Below are positions 1 through 7,024 of a stretch of 45,185 nt of DNA, piece by piece. Positions within the stretch are counted from its first letter, which is position 1; each line of letters starts with the position of its first letter. The position numbers and the translations under genes are program-made. The notes below the pieces were generated by a model. The model was not told the origin of the DNA. It worked only from the letters and a program-made list of their open reading frames with translations, and searched no databases. The DNA is from a virus: positions 1-45,185 of the IMG/VR virus record IMGVR_UViG_3300032117_000050; one strand, 5' to 3'.

Positions 1-2
1 GT

Positions 3-257
3 CTAGGCGGCCTTGAGCTGCACCATTCGCACGTGGAATTCGCCCTTTTGAACAACGTTTCATTAGAGTGGCTAGAAAAAGATTACCCAGGCGTTTCTAA
101 TCCAGATGAGGTAGGCGCTTGGATTGAATCCGCAGATAACTTGACTTGGTATTGCGAAGCACATCACCGCGGGCCAGGGGGCGTTCACCACGCAGCAGCC
201 GCGGACTTTGAGGCTGAGAAGTATGTAAAGGGTTTAATAACAAAGGATGATAAGTGA
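3..257 (+). CDS. HNH-like small protein, 5' end cut by window
   Basis: The frame is open from the first bases of the window, so the true start lies upstream; the GTG at 33 is probably internal because the residues before it (LELHHSHVEF) look like part of the conserved fold. Two His/Cys clusters are visible, ELHHSHVEF near the start and CEAHHRGPGGVHH near the end, as in small HNH-type zinc-fold proteins of actinobacterial phages. Family knowledge suggests a nucleic-acid-binding or nicking role, but no catalytic assay-level inference is possible. It overlaps the next gene by a GTGA stop/start, so the two are translationally coupled. Confidence 0.6.
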   Translation, partial: LGGLELHHSHVEFALLNNVSLEWLEKDYPGVSNPDEVGAWIESADNLTWYCEAHHRGPGGVHHAAAADFEAEKYVKGLITKDDK

Positions 258-742
258 GCTACACACCTGCTATAGGAGATTATGCTGTAGTACGCACTAA
301 TGGCGTGTTCGGTAAGCTTATTCGAGTTGGCACACTTTCTCGCTGGAACCACGTAATTGTTTATGTTGGAGACGGTTGGATTGTAGAAGCTAATCCTAAA
401 GGTGTTCAGCTACGTCCGTTGAGCGAGTACGACGGAATGAGTCTGGCGTGGAACCAGCACGAAAACTTAACCCCAGAACATCGTGCTGCTATCGCGGCAA
501 ACGCCCGTGCGCTTGTTGGTAAAGAATATAGCTTTGCCACCATCTTTATTTTAGCTTTACGTATTCTAGGATTAAAGATACTTTCTAATTTTGCTGTTTT
601 AAGGTACTTAGCAAAGAAAGAAGGATATATCTGCTCAGAACTAGTGGTCACTTGCTATGACAAAGCGGGCATTTCCATATCCGATAAACCAGATTACTTA
701 ACTACTCCAGGGGACTTAGCAGAGAGGTTGATGTACCAGTGA
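254..742 (+). CDS. NlpC/P60-superfamily (YiiX-like) permuted papain-fold hydrolase
   Basis: The 162-aa product has the permuted papain-fold layout: GDYAVV at the N-terminus, a His in WNHVIVYVGDG (H33) and the Cys in YICSELVV (C127), with an acidic residue following. In YiiX/YaeF-like and related NlpC/P60 proteins these form a Cys-His hydrolase that cleaves amide bonds in peptidoglycan or lipids. Residues about 95-118 are hydrophobic (FATIFILALRILGLKI) and may associate with the membrane. It starts at GTG 254 within the upstream stop and overlaps the endolysin gene by 4 nt, which places it in the lysis cassette. The exact substrate is unknown. Confidence 0.7.
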   Translation: MSYTPAIGDYAVVRTNGVFGKLIRVGTLSRWNHVIVYVGDGWIVEANPKGVQLRPLSEYDGMSLAWNQHENLTPEHRAAIAANARALVGKEYSFATIFILALRILGLKILSNFAVLRYLAKKEGYICSELVVTCYDKAGISISDKPDYLTTPGDLAERLMYQ

Positions 743-1608
743 CTTCAGGCGTTGATATTGTAAACATTGCTCGTACTCAAATTGGTTTTGTTGAAGGCCC
801 AAACAACGAGAACCCATACGGAACGTGGTACGGGATTCCAAACGAGAGCTACTGCGCGATGGGTGTTAGCTGGGTCTTTGCCCAAGCGAACGCATCTCAT
901 CTTGTTGCTGCTCAAACACCTAAAGGTTTTGCTTACTGTCCCGCAGGATTGACTTGGTTTCAAAAGAATAAACAAATTGTTGATAAGTACTCAGCGCTTC
1001 CAGGTGATATTGTCTTTTATTGCTGGTCTGGGAACGGGGTGGCAGACCATGTGGAAATCGTGGAAGCGGCCTCAAAAGACGGCATAACAGCTATTGGGTT
1101 TAACACTGGCCCTGAGTCTTATACAGGTAACCAAGCAAATGGTGATGGCTGTTACCGCCGTCACCGCCCCTACCTTTACGTAATGGCTATCGCTCGCCCA
1201 GCTTATACAGGTAGCTCTACGCCTACTAAATCTATTTCACAGAATAAAGGAGTAGCCGTAGGTGTTGCAGGCGCTACCGCTCTAACTGGAGGCGGTGTTG
1301 CGGCAATTCACACGGCCAACACCCCAGCTCCTATTCCTACGGCTAAGCCTACTGTAATAGTGGCTCCGCCTTTCCCAGGCTCATCCGTGTTCAAAGTAGG
1401 AGCTAAGGGCAAAGTAGAGTTGGTTGTGGCTAAGGCTTTGGCTAACGCTGGACTCATGCCTGCTAACTTAGTCTCTAATGTTCTAACCGCAGAAGAGATT
1501 GCGCTTATCCCTGTGTACCAAGGTCTATACCCAGGGCTTAAAGCTTCAAAGGGCAAAGGTATTGATGCGGCTACTTACACGTCTATGGTGGCTAAGGCTA
1601 ATGAATGA
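739..1608 (+). CDS. Endolysin with N-terminal CHAP domain
   Basis: The first ~150 residues form a CHAP-type amidase/endopeptidase domain: an N-terminal ARTQIGFVEGPNNENPYG segment, the nucleophile in SYCAMGVSW (C39), and the base in VADHVEIVE (H104). Such domains cut peptidoglycan peptides at the end of infection. A Thr/Pro/Ala-rich linker with a hydrophobic stretch (about 172-192, Gly/Ala/Val-rich) joins a C-terminal segment of about 75 residues that probably binds cell wall. The stretch around 172-192 might act as a weak membrane anchor. The gene overlaps its neighbours on both sides by 4 nt. Confidence 0.85.
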   Translation: MTSGVDIVNIARTQIGFVEGPNNENPYGTWYGIPNESYCAMGVSWVFAQANASHLVAAQTPKGFAYCPAGLTWFQKNKQIVDKYSALPGDIVFYCWSGNGVADHVEIVEAASKDGITAIGFNTGPESYTGNQANGDGCYRRHRPYLYVMAIARPAYTGSSTPTKSISQNKGVAVGVAGATALTGGGVAAIHTANTPAPIPTAKPTVIVAPPFPGSSVFKVGAKGKVELVVAKALANAGLMPANLVSNVLTAEEIALIPVYQGLYPGLKASKGKGIDAATYTSMVAKANE

Positions 1609-1931
1609 GACACTTTCAGAAAATATCTGACTGGTGCTCCTCCGCTTTTGGCTCACCTTGGTTCTTAATTATCCATCTAGTCTTTTGGTCTTTTTGGATG
1701 ACCTTCGCGGCTTTTGACCCGTACCCATTTAATCTGCTCACATTAACCGTATCTTTAGAATCTATCCTCTTGTCAGGACTTCTCTTGAACGCGACTAACC
1801 GCTCAGGGGATGAAGACAGGCGTATAATTACTAAAGACCTAAAACTTGACCAAGAGACCCACAATCACATTGAGGAGCTCCGACATCACGTAAAAGAGAT
1901 ATTGGAGCACATCCGTGGGGATAAAGCTTAA
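1605..1931 (+). CDS. DUF1003-family membrane protein
   Basis: The 108-aa product has the family layout: a first membrane segment (WFLIIHLVFWSFWMTFAAF, about 19-37), the diagnostic FDPYPFNLLTLTVSLES stretch (about 37-53) leading into a second membrane segment, then NRSGDEDRRIITKDLKLD and a charged helix. DUF1003 proteins are common in bacteria but rarely described in lysis cassettes. Position between endolysin and two small membrane proteins suggests a lysis accessory or holin-like role, which is inference. The start is an ATGA overlap with the endolysin stop. Confidence 0.8.
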   Translation: MRHFQKISDWCSSAFGSPWFLIIHLVFWSFWMTFAAFDPYPFNLLTLTVSLESILLSGLLLNATNRSGDEDRRIITKDLKLDQETHNHIEELRHHVKEILEHIRGDKA

Positions 1932-2142
1932 CTTCAGTAGCCCAGCCCACTTAGCTATAGCTGGTTCGGCGGGGCTTGCAACATGGGCCGCGACAGGGTA
2001 TTCTACTGACCCGAAACACCTTGTAGCTGTTGCCACAGCATCGCTAGCTGGTGTATCATCGCACACAGCGAGTTCGTCTTCACCTAACGTGCAGTCCGAC
2101 TCGCACATCGTAACACCATACGTAAACAACATAGAGGAGTAA
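1915..2142 (+). CDS. Small membrane-associated protein of the lysis cassette
   Basis: This 75-aa product begins at GTG 1915, preceded by GGAG at a good distance, and overlaps the DUF1003 gene by 17 nt. Residues about 10-27 (HLAIAGSAGLATWAATGY) and 34-48 are hydrophobic and Ala-rich, so one or two short membrane segments are possible; the tail is polar and Ser-rich. No family is recognised. By context it could be a holin partner or antiholin. Confidence 0.55.
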   Translation: MGIKLNFSSPAHLAIAGSAGLATWAATGYSTDPKHLVAVATASLAGVSSHTASSSSPNVQSDSHIVTPYVNNIEE

Positions 2143-2145
2143 GAC

Positions 2146-2460
2146 ATGGCAAAGTTCACACGTTCAGAGGAAGTGCTCGTTGAGCACTATGTTTACACAA
2201 CAGCGTCAGCTGCGGTTGTTTTGTGGCATGAAGGCCACCATAACATCCACACCACACTATGGGCGGCACTAATTGGCGTAATTGCGCCAGTCGTTGCAAA
2301 GCTTAACCCACGCGGTGCTGTAGCAAAGCTTGCTAAGGAAGAGCACCTAAACGCGGCAACCACAGACGCTCTCCAGACTGTAGCCGCTTCTGCTGTTGCA
2401 GATGCCCAAAAGGTAGTCGCTAAGGCCGCTGTAGATGCTGCTGCTTCAGTAGCTAAGTAA
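2146..2460 (+). CDS. Putative holin (small membrane protein)
   Basis: The 104-aa product has a hydrophobic segment (TLWAALIGVIAPVVAKLNPR, about 37-56) followed by a long Ala-rich amphipathic helix to the C-terminus. A single membrane segment ending in a LNP motif is a pattern of small holin candidates in actinobacterial phages. It is the last gene before a strong terminator and lies close behind the endolysin, which supports a role in lysis timing. The family assignment rests on layout, not on a recognised domain. Confidence 0.5.
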   Translation: MAKFTRSEEVLVEHYVYTTASAAVVLWHEGHHNIHTTLWAALIGVIAPVVAKLNPRGAVAKLAKEEHLNAATTDALQTVAASAVADAQKVVAKAAVDAAASVAK

Positions 2461-2473
2461 GTAGTCATACCAG

Positions 2474-2499
2474 AAGAGCGCCCTTCGGGGCGCTCTTTT
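2474..2499 (+). terminator. Rho-independent terminator of the lysis cassette
   Basis: A perfect 10-bp stem (AAGAGCGCCC / GGGCGCTCTT) closes on a TTCG tetraloop and runs into a T tract. It sits 14 nt after the putative holin stop. Confidence 0.93.
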
Positions 2500-2507
2500 G
2501 CTATACT
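2499..2507 (+). promoter_or_regulatory. Candidate extended -10 promoter
   Basis: TGCTATACT matches TGn-TATACT immediately after the terminator and about 22 nt before the next start codon. The gene is preceded by AGGAGG. No -35 hexamer is visible at the usual spacing, as is common for extended -10 promoters. It probably drives the small-gene operon 2530-4022. Confidence 0.5.
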
Positions 2508-2529
2508 GATGCCTTAACTAGGAGGACTA

Positions 2530-2799
2530 ATGAAGTGCGATAACTGTTCTAACGATGCTCAATACACTCACGCGGACCAAGGCGTAAGCCCTGCTCACTT
2601 CTGCCGCAACTGTCTGCCCCCAAATCTATACGAGCGCGCTCAGGCTGGGCATTTTCCTGTTCAGGACTCTGACACGGAAACAGATTCAGTTGAAGTGCCC
2701 GTTGCTAAAAGCAAGTCACAGGTGCGCCGAATCGCTAAAACTTTGGATATCCCAGAAGAAGATGTCGTATTAGAGACACCTGTAGATGAGGATAATTAG
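2530..2799 (+). CDS. Small zinc-ribbon protein, function unknown
   Basis: The 89-aa product opens with CDNC (Cys 3 and 6) and has CRNC about 20 residues later, forming a four-Cys zinc site in the first third. The C-terminal half is acidic with a Lys/Arg segment (SKSQVRRIAKTL). It has a strong AGGAGG ribosome site and is the first gene of its operon. A regulatory or adaptor role is possible but nothing shows it. Confidence 0.7.
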   Translation: MKCDNCSNDAQYTHADQGVSPAHFCRNCLPPNLYERAQAGHFPVQDSDTETDSVEVPVAKSKSQVRRIAKTLDIPEEDVVLETPVDEDN

Positions 2800-3082
2800 A
2801 CAAAAGGCTCTACAGGTACACCCAGTACCAGCACATGCCATGTCTCCAAAAGGACCATTTCCAAAAGAAATGATGGCTGAGCCCGTAATTGTGTACGAGT
2901 ATGACTCTGCGTATGAAGTAGACGGCTCAGACTTTGAGCTAGGGGCTACAGTTCAAAATAACTTTAAACCACCAAAGTACCTTAGATGTAGCGTATGTCT
3001 TGCCCGCGTCATAGAGACTGAAACCCAATACCATGTCTGTGAGGATGTAGATGGAGAACTACAACCGCCGTCGAACGAGTAG
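2786..3082 (+). CDS. Hypothetical phage protein with CxxC motif
   Basis: The 98-aa product starts inside the previous gene (14-nt overlap). A CSVC pair near residue 68 and a later Cys (HVCED) could bind a metal with the nearby His. The middle is acidic and Tyr-rich (VIVYEYDSAYEVDGSDFE). No family is recognised. Confidence 0.6.
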   Translation: MRIIRQKALQVHPVPAHAMSPKGPFPKEMMAEPVIVYEYDSAYEVDGSDFELGATVQNNFKPPKYLRCSVCLARVIETETQYHVCEDVDGELQPPSNE

Positions 3083-3503
3083 AAGCTTTAAAGACCTCCA
3101 ACGCCAAGACGAGGCTAACAAACGCCTTAACATTGCGCTGGCGATGGGTGAAAAGGTCCGCGGTGAAGGTGAGACTCGTAAGCAGTGGAGCGACTTTGAG
3201 GTGCAAGACGCTAGAGAAGTTACTCCTGTTTATAATCAAATGACCGCCCCTACTATTAATCCATCTAGGCCCAGAGCTCTAAAAATAGCCTACAGCAGAG
3301 AGGCAGAGAAGCTTGTAGTTAGATTTAGAGATGGAACTTGGTGGGAGTACAACGAGGTTCCAGTAGACATCTGGAATGACCTTAAAGTCAGTGATTCCAC
3401 TGGGCGTTATTTAAAACACTCAGGGCTAGACCAGCACGACAACATGGGACCATTTAATCCAGATGAAATGCCAGAAGAAGTAAGGGTGATGTTTAACAAC
3501 TAG
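3051..3503 (+). CDS. KTSC-domain protein
   Basis: Residues about 76-122 match the KTSC domain pattern: a strand IAYSREAEKLVVRFRDG, then WWEYNEVP, a helix with DIWNDL, and DSTGRYLKH. KTSC domains occur alone or fused to lysyl-tRNA synthetase and phage proteins, and their function is unclear, possibly RNA binding. The N-terminal 70 residues are charged and probably disordered. The start at 3051 is set by GAGGA at about 8 nt and lies 32 nt inside the upstream gene. Confidence 0.75.
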   Translation: MENYNRRRTSRSFKDLQRQDEANKRLNIALAMGEKVRGEGETRKQWSDFEVQDAREVTPVYNQMTAPTINPSRPRALKIAYSREAEKLVVRFRDGTWWEYNEVPVDIWNDLKVSDSTGRYLKHSGLDQHDNMGPFNPDEMPEEVRVMFNN

Positions 3504-3793
3504 TGAAAACTTACGGACCACTATACGGCGGAACACTTAGATACTGGCATAAAAAGGCATTACCTATTGTAGAGGTAGGAAGTACACAAGAGACCGAGCA
3601 TCCCTTTAGAAAAGGAAAGTGCCTAGTCCTCAGAGCCCCTTTCACAGAAACAGGCCTTTACTTTGGCCTCTGGTACTATAATCCTAAAGTTAATCCAGAT
3701 GACGATTTAACAATAGATAAGATACTAGCTGAGGCTATGAAAGGCAGAGACGCCTGGAAGCCAGAGGACGGACTATTTGATGATATTTTCTAA
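3503..3793 (+). CDS. Hypothetical protein
   Basis: The 96-aa product starts with GTG sharing one base with the previous stop. It is rich in aromatic residues (YFGLWYYNPKVNPDDD) and ends in an acidic tail GLFDDIF. No domain is recognised. The tight packing suggests a real member of the 2530-4022 operon. Confidence 0.55.
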   Translation: MKTYGPLYGGTLRYWHKKALPIVEVGSTQETEHPFRKGKCLVLRAPFTETGLYFGLWYYNPKVNPDDDLTIDKILAEAMKGRDAWKPEDGLFDDIF

Positions 3794-4022
3794 GCCTAAA
3801 GAACCTTGGACTAAACCTTTTTCAGAAAAAGTAGCTAAGCGCATCTCTAGGATACCAACAGGAGAACTTGAGCTTTGGGTAGACCAAGCCTTGTATGAAG
3901 TAGGGCGTTGCATGTCCAGCTACCAAAAGAATAGACAAGCCGTTTATCTAGATGAAGCCCTCAAAGGCGCGGAAGCATTGCATGCAGTGGTTGACGAACT
4001 GCACAATCGAATGACGCGTTAA
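3780..4022 (+). CDS. Hypothetical helical protein
   Basis: The product is about 80 aa, mostly helical and charged (VAKRISRIPTGELELWVDQALYEVG, written here in part). A TTG codon directly before the ATG at 3780 could also serve as start; ATG is chosen because AGAGGA lies at a suitable distance. It overlaps the preceding gene and is the last gene of the operon. Confidence 0.55.
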   Translation: MIFSKPKEPWTKPFSEKVAKRISRIPTGELELWVDQALYEVGRCMSSYQKNRQAVYLDEALKGAEALHAVVDELHNRMTR

Positions 4023-4040
4023 TAACTAATCTTATTGGTG

Positions 4041-4049
4041 TGATACACT
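4041..4049 (+). promoter_or_regulatory. Candidate extended -10 promoter before a short non-coding interval
   Basis: TGATACACT fits TGn-TACACT and lies 18 nt after the last small gene. A terminator follows only about 40 nt later and no gene lies between, so its product would be a short RNA of roughly 60 nt. It may instead be chance. Confidence 0.35.
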
Positions 4050-4054
4050 AAGCC

Positions 4055-4117
4055 TAGCCTCTTGTCCTCTCCCCGTAGGGGCAGCAGAACGCCTGAGTTT
4101 AACAACTCAGGCTTTTT
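4055..4117 (+). ncRNA. Candidate short phage RNA between promoter and terminator
   Basis: The interval carries a CCCC-GTA-GGGG mini-hairpin at 4071-4081 and then the terminator stem, with no ribosome site or reading frame. It is flanked by a TGn-TACACT box and a T tract. The simplest alternative is the 3' untranslated end of the upstream operon. No known RNA family is recognised. Confidence 0.25.
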
Positions 4118-4118
4118 G
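4091..4118 (+). terminator. Rho-independent terminator before the packaging module
   Basis: A perfect 9-bp stem (GCCTGAGTT / AACTCAGGC) with loop TAAC is followed by TTTTTG. It separates the small-gene operon from the terminase gene. Confidence 0.93.
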
Positions 4119-4126
4119 TTCTAAAT

Positions 4127-4132
4127 TAGACT
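4127..4132 (+). promoter_or_regulatory. Candidate -10 box for leaderless terminase mRNA
   Basis: TAGACT ends 8 nt before the ATG at 4141, the distance at which transcription would begin on the start codon. The same hexamer occurs 7 nt before the ATG at 20068. An AGAGG in the gap could still act as a weak ribosome site. Leaderless mRNAs are frequent in Actinobacteria. Confidence 0.4.
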
Positions 4133-4140
4133 AGAGGCAT

Positions 4141-6486
4141 ATGGAACACTTAATAGACGAAGAAGACGAAGAGTTTGACCCCGAGATTGAGGGCGAACCC
4201 GCTCCTGAAGAACAGGAGGATGAGCTTGACGAGCTTTCTAAAGAGTTTGTAAAGAAGCTCATTGACCGTTGCATCCAATTTATGGATGCCCTTGTAGGCG
4301 TAGACGACGGTGAAGAACACGCTCTTCGCCCCTACCAACTACCTCTTGCCCGACGCATCATTGAGTCTGTAATCATCAATGACGGTGAGGAAATCACAGC
4401 TCTGGCCGCTCGTCAGTCAGGCAAATCAGAAACTATTGCTAATACAGTAGCTACTCTAATGGTACTTCTACCTCGCTTAGCAAAGATGTACCCAGACCTG
4501 CTAGGCAAGTATAAACATGGCCTTTGGGTAGGTATGTTTGCTCCAGTTGAGACTCAGGCTGAAACTCTATTTGGGCGCACGGTTAACCGCCTAACTTCTG
4601 AGCGCGCCTTGGAGATTCTGGGTGACCCAGAGATTGACGATAGCTTGGGTAAGGTTCCTGGGGTAAAGCGTCAAATCAAATTGAAGAACTCTGGCTCTCG
4701 TATTGTAATGATGACTGCGAACCCACGAGCTAAAATTGAATCAGAATCGTTCCATCTGGTAGTTATTGATGAGTGCCAAGAAGCTGATGATTTTATCGTT
4801 TCTAAATCTATTTCCCCTATGTTGGCTGCATATAACGGAACTATGATTAAAACAGGTACTCCAACCACCCATAAGAACAACTTCTACAAGTCCATACAGT
4901 TTAATAAGCGTAGGCAGACCGCGCGTAACCGCCAGAACCACTTTCAATGGGATTACAAAGATGTAGCCAAGGTTAGCCCTAACTATGGCAAGTACATCAA
5001 GAAAGAGATGCTTCGCATTGGCGAGGACTCTGATGAATTCCAGATGAGTTACAACTGCCTTACTCCAGACACCAAGGTACTTACTGGAGACTTGCGCTAT
5101 GTAGAAATAGGCTCAGTACAGGTAGGGGATATTTTAGTAGGCTTTGACGAGGAAACTCAAACAAAGGGCGCACATCGTAAGATACGTGAAACTACTGTAA
5201 TTAAAGCGGAACGCATCTTTCGTCCTACCTATGAGATTGCGTTATCTGATGGCACTGTGGTTAAGGCTTCTGACGGTCATTTATGGCTAGTATCAACCGC
5301 AGGTCGTCGCACCGTATGGAAGCGCACGGACGAGCTAACTTCCACCGACCGTATATTTAAAATCTTTGATACGTGGAAGCACATTGAGGACTATCGCACA
5401 GGTTACCTATCCGCAGCCTTTGACGGAGAAGGTCACTTCTCTCGGCAAGCAATGCTTGGGTTCTCTCAACGTGAAAACGTGATGCTTGGTAAAGTGCGAA
5501 AGTTCCTAGACGAATTAGGCTTTAAGTACTGGGAACGCCATGAGACTGGGACCAACAATGATGTGACGGTCCTTCATATTGCTGGTGGTCGAGCAGGGAT
5601 GTCTCGTTTCTTAGGGCAAATTCGTCCTGAGCGTTTACTTCAAAAAGTGGACCTTAATTCATTTGGCTCTATTGGTCGCCATGATTTTGTGGGGCAGGAC
5701 TTTGAGCACCCGCTAGTGCTATCGGTGACTTCTGTTGGAGAACAAGAAGTCGTTGCGCTTGAGACTACAACTCAAACTTTTATTGCAGAAGGCCTCGCGT
5801 CGCATAACTGTAAATGGCTTCTTGAACGAGGCATGTTCGTCACCTCATCCGTCATGGATAAGCTTGGTGACACCTCTATGGAGATTCAGCGCGCTTGGCA
5901 TAGAACCCCAGTAGTTGTGGGGATTGACCCAGCTCGTAAGATTGACTCTACTGTTGTTACCGTAGTGTGGGTCAACTGGGATACTCCAGATGAATTTGGG
6001 TACTACGACCACCGCGTACTTAACTGGCTTGAGCTACAGGGTGACGACTGGGAAGACCAGTACTTCCAGATTGTTAAATTCTTAGAGGCCTACGACGTTA
6101 TGTACGTGGGTGTAGACGCCAACGGTGTGGGTGATGCTGTTGCCCAACGCTTAAAGCTTTTGTTACCCCGAGCTGAGGTATTTGCTGTGGGCAGTAGCCA
6201 ACCAGAGCAGTCAAAGCGTTGGAAGCACCTAAAAGCTCTCATTGACAGAGAGTTGATTGGGTGGCCTGCACACGCTAAAACTCGCAGATTGCGCACATGG
6301 AAGCGCTTTTACCAGCAGATGACTGACCTAGAAACTAAGTTTACTGGGCCTAACTTCTTGGCAAAAGCCCCTGATGAGGCGCATGCCCATGACGACTACG
6401 CGGATAGCCTAGCTATCGCCTGCGCTTTAACTTTAGATATGACACTGCCTCAAGTAGAGGTCTCTAGTTCACCATTCTTTAGATAG
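4141..6486 (+). CDS. terL: Terminase large subunit, interrupted by an intein
   Basis: The 781-aa precursor gives a ~530-aa terminase after splicing. The N-terminal ATPase has a Walker A-like RQSGKS (91-96) and Walker B LVVIDE (206-211). The C-terminal RNase H-like nuclease has GIDPAR (D596), YVGVDANG (D659) and HDDYADS (D752/D755). Together these translocate and cut concatemeric DNA into proheads. A Cys-to-Asn intein (C306-N556) splits the protein in the segment SYN/CKWLLERGMF, so activity requires splicing. The first 35 residues are strongly acidic. A leaderless promoter may lie just upstream. No small terminase subunit is recognisable nearby; one of the small upstream genes might fill that role. 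Confidence 0.95.
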   Translation: MEHLIDEEDEEFDPEIEGEPAPEEQEDELDELSKEFVKKLIDRCIQFMDALVGVDDGEEHALRPYQLPLARRIIESVIINDGEEITALAARQSGKSETIANTVATLMVLLPRLAKMYPDLLGKYKHGLWVGMFAPVETQAETLFGRTVNRLTSERALEILGDPEIDDSLGKVPGVKRQIKLKNSGSRIVMMTANPRAKIESESFHLVVIDECQEADDFIVSKSISPMLAAYNGTMIKTGTPTTHKNNFYKSIQFNKRRQTARNRQNHFQWDYKDVAKVSPNYGKYIKKEMLRIGEDSDEFQMSYNCLTPDTKVLTGDLRYVEIGSVQVGDILVGFDEETQTKGAHRKIRETTVIKAERIFRPTYEIALSDGTVVKASDGHLWLVSTAGRRTVWKRTDELTSTDRIFKIFDTWKHIEDYRTGYLSAAFDGEGHFSRQAMLGFSQRENVMLGKVRKFLDELGFKYWERHETGTNNDVTVLHIAGGRAGMSRFLGQIRPERLLQKVDLNSFGSIGRHDFVGQDFEHPLVLSVTSVGEQEVVALETTTQTFIAEGLASHNCKWLLERGMFVTSSVMDKLGDTSMEIQRAWHRTPVVVGIDPARKIDSTVVTVVWVNWDTPDEFGYYDHRVLNWLELQGDDWEDQYFQIVKFLEAYDVMYVGVDANGVGDAVAQRLKLLLPRAEVFAVGSSQPEQSKRWKHLKALIDRELIGWPAHAKTRRLRTWKRFYQQMTDLETKFTGPNFLAKAPDEAHAHDDYADSLAIACALTLDMTLPQVEVSSSPFFR
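5056..5808 (+). mobile_element. Intein with LAGLIDADG-type endonuclease remnant, in terminase
   Basis: The in-frame insert starts with Cys306 (CLTPDTKVLTGDLRYVEIG, splicing block A) and ends with ASHN followed by the extein Cys557, the canonical His-Asn/Cys C-terminal junction. Block B is VKASDGHLWLV. A single LAGLIDADG-like motif, YLSAAFDGEG (422-431), is visible, so the homing endonuclease is a single-motif type or a reduced one. Its 251 aa are short for a two-motif homing intein. Flanking extein residues join smoothly as SYN-CKWLLERG. Homing activity is uncertain; splicing competence looks intact. Confidence 0.92.
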
Positions 6487-6534
6487 TTATATCTTTAGGC
6501 TGACTTACACGTAAATATGTAGCACACTTTTCTA

Positions 6535-6546
6535 TGAGGTACCTCA
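6535..6546 (+). promoter_or_regulatory. 12-bp perfect palindrome, possible operator
   Basis: TGAGGTACCTCA is a perfect palindrome between a weak promoter-like pair (CTGACT at 6500, CACACT at 6523, 17-nt gap) and the AAGGAG of the next gene. Its position around the expected transcription start fits an operator, but no repressor is known in this window. Confidence 0.25.
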
Positions 6547-6565
6547 ACCTATAAGGAGTTTAATA

Positions 6566-6964
6566 ATGGCAATAGCACCAGAACCAAAGTTCCCAGAGCG
6601 TCCAGGAACAGTTTACGACCGCAAGTTCTCACCAGCTACACCTGGTCAACGCGGACCACTTCGTTTTGAAGAGGGAATTGCAACAGACACTGACGTCCCA
6701 CAGGACTTCACAAAGGGCGCAATGTCGGGTTATATCCCAGCACCAGGCCGTCCAAACCACAATGCAAACGTTTTCGAGAAGCTTCCAGAAGAGACAATGC
6801 GTGAGCGCGCTCACGTTGGTTCTGCTGCATGGGTAGAAGCTCCAGACTACCTAGCTGAGTTCGCTGCTGGCGGTTTCGCTGACCACGGCGATAACCGTAT
6901 CGAGGAAGTTGCTCGTAACGGCGGTTACCAAAAGGCTGGCAATCCAGCAGTCGTTAACGACTAA
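6566..6964 (+). CDS. Probable virion protein between terminase and portal
   Basis: The 132-aa product is Pro/Gly-rich with little predicted structure (FPERPGTVYDRKFSPATPGQ) and no membrane segment. It has a strong AAGGAG site and its own terminator 15 nt after the stop, so it may be expressed as a single-gene message. Its base composition and codon choice resemble the capsid gene. A decoration or internal head protein is a reasonable guess; the sequence shows no recognised domain. Confidence 0.6.
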   Translation: MAIAPEPKFPERPGTVYDRKFSPATPGQRGPLRFEEGIATDTDVPQDFTKGAMSGYIPAPGRPNHNANVFEKLPEETMRERAHVGSAAWVEAPDYLAEFAAGGFADHGDNRIEEVARNGGYQKAGNPAVVND

Positions 6965-6979
6965 GTTAGAAAAATAGCT

Positions 6980-7012
6980 CCCCGCCGTCCTCAGGGATTG
7001 GCGGGGGTTTTC
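6980..7012 (+). terminator. Rho-independent terminator
   Basis: CCCCGCC pairs with GGCGGGG around a 13-nt loop (with extra TCC/GGA pairing inside), followed by GTTTTCT. It isolates the 132-aa gene from the portal side. Confidence 0.8.
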
Positions 7013-7024
7013 TAAGGATTATTG

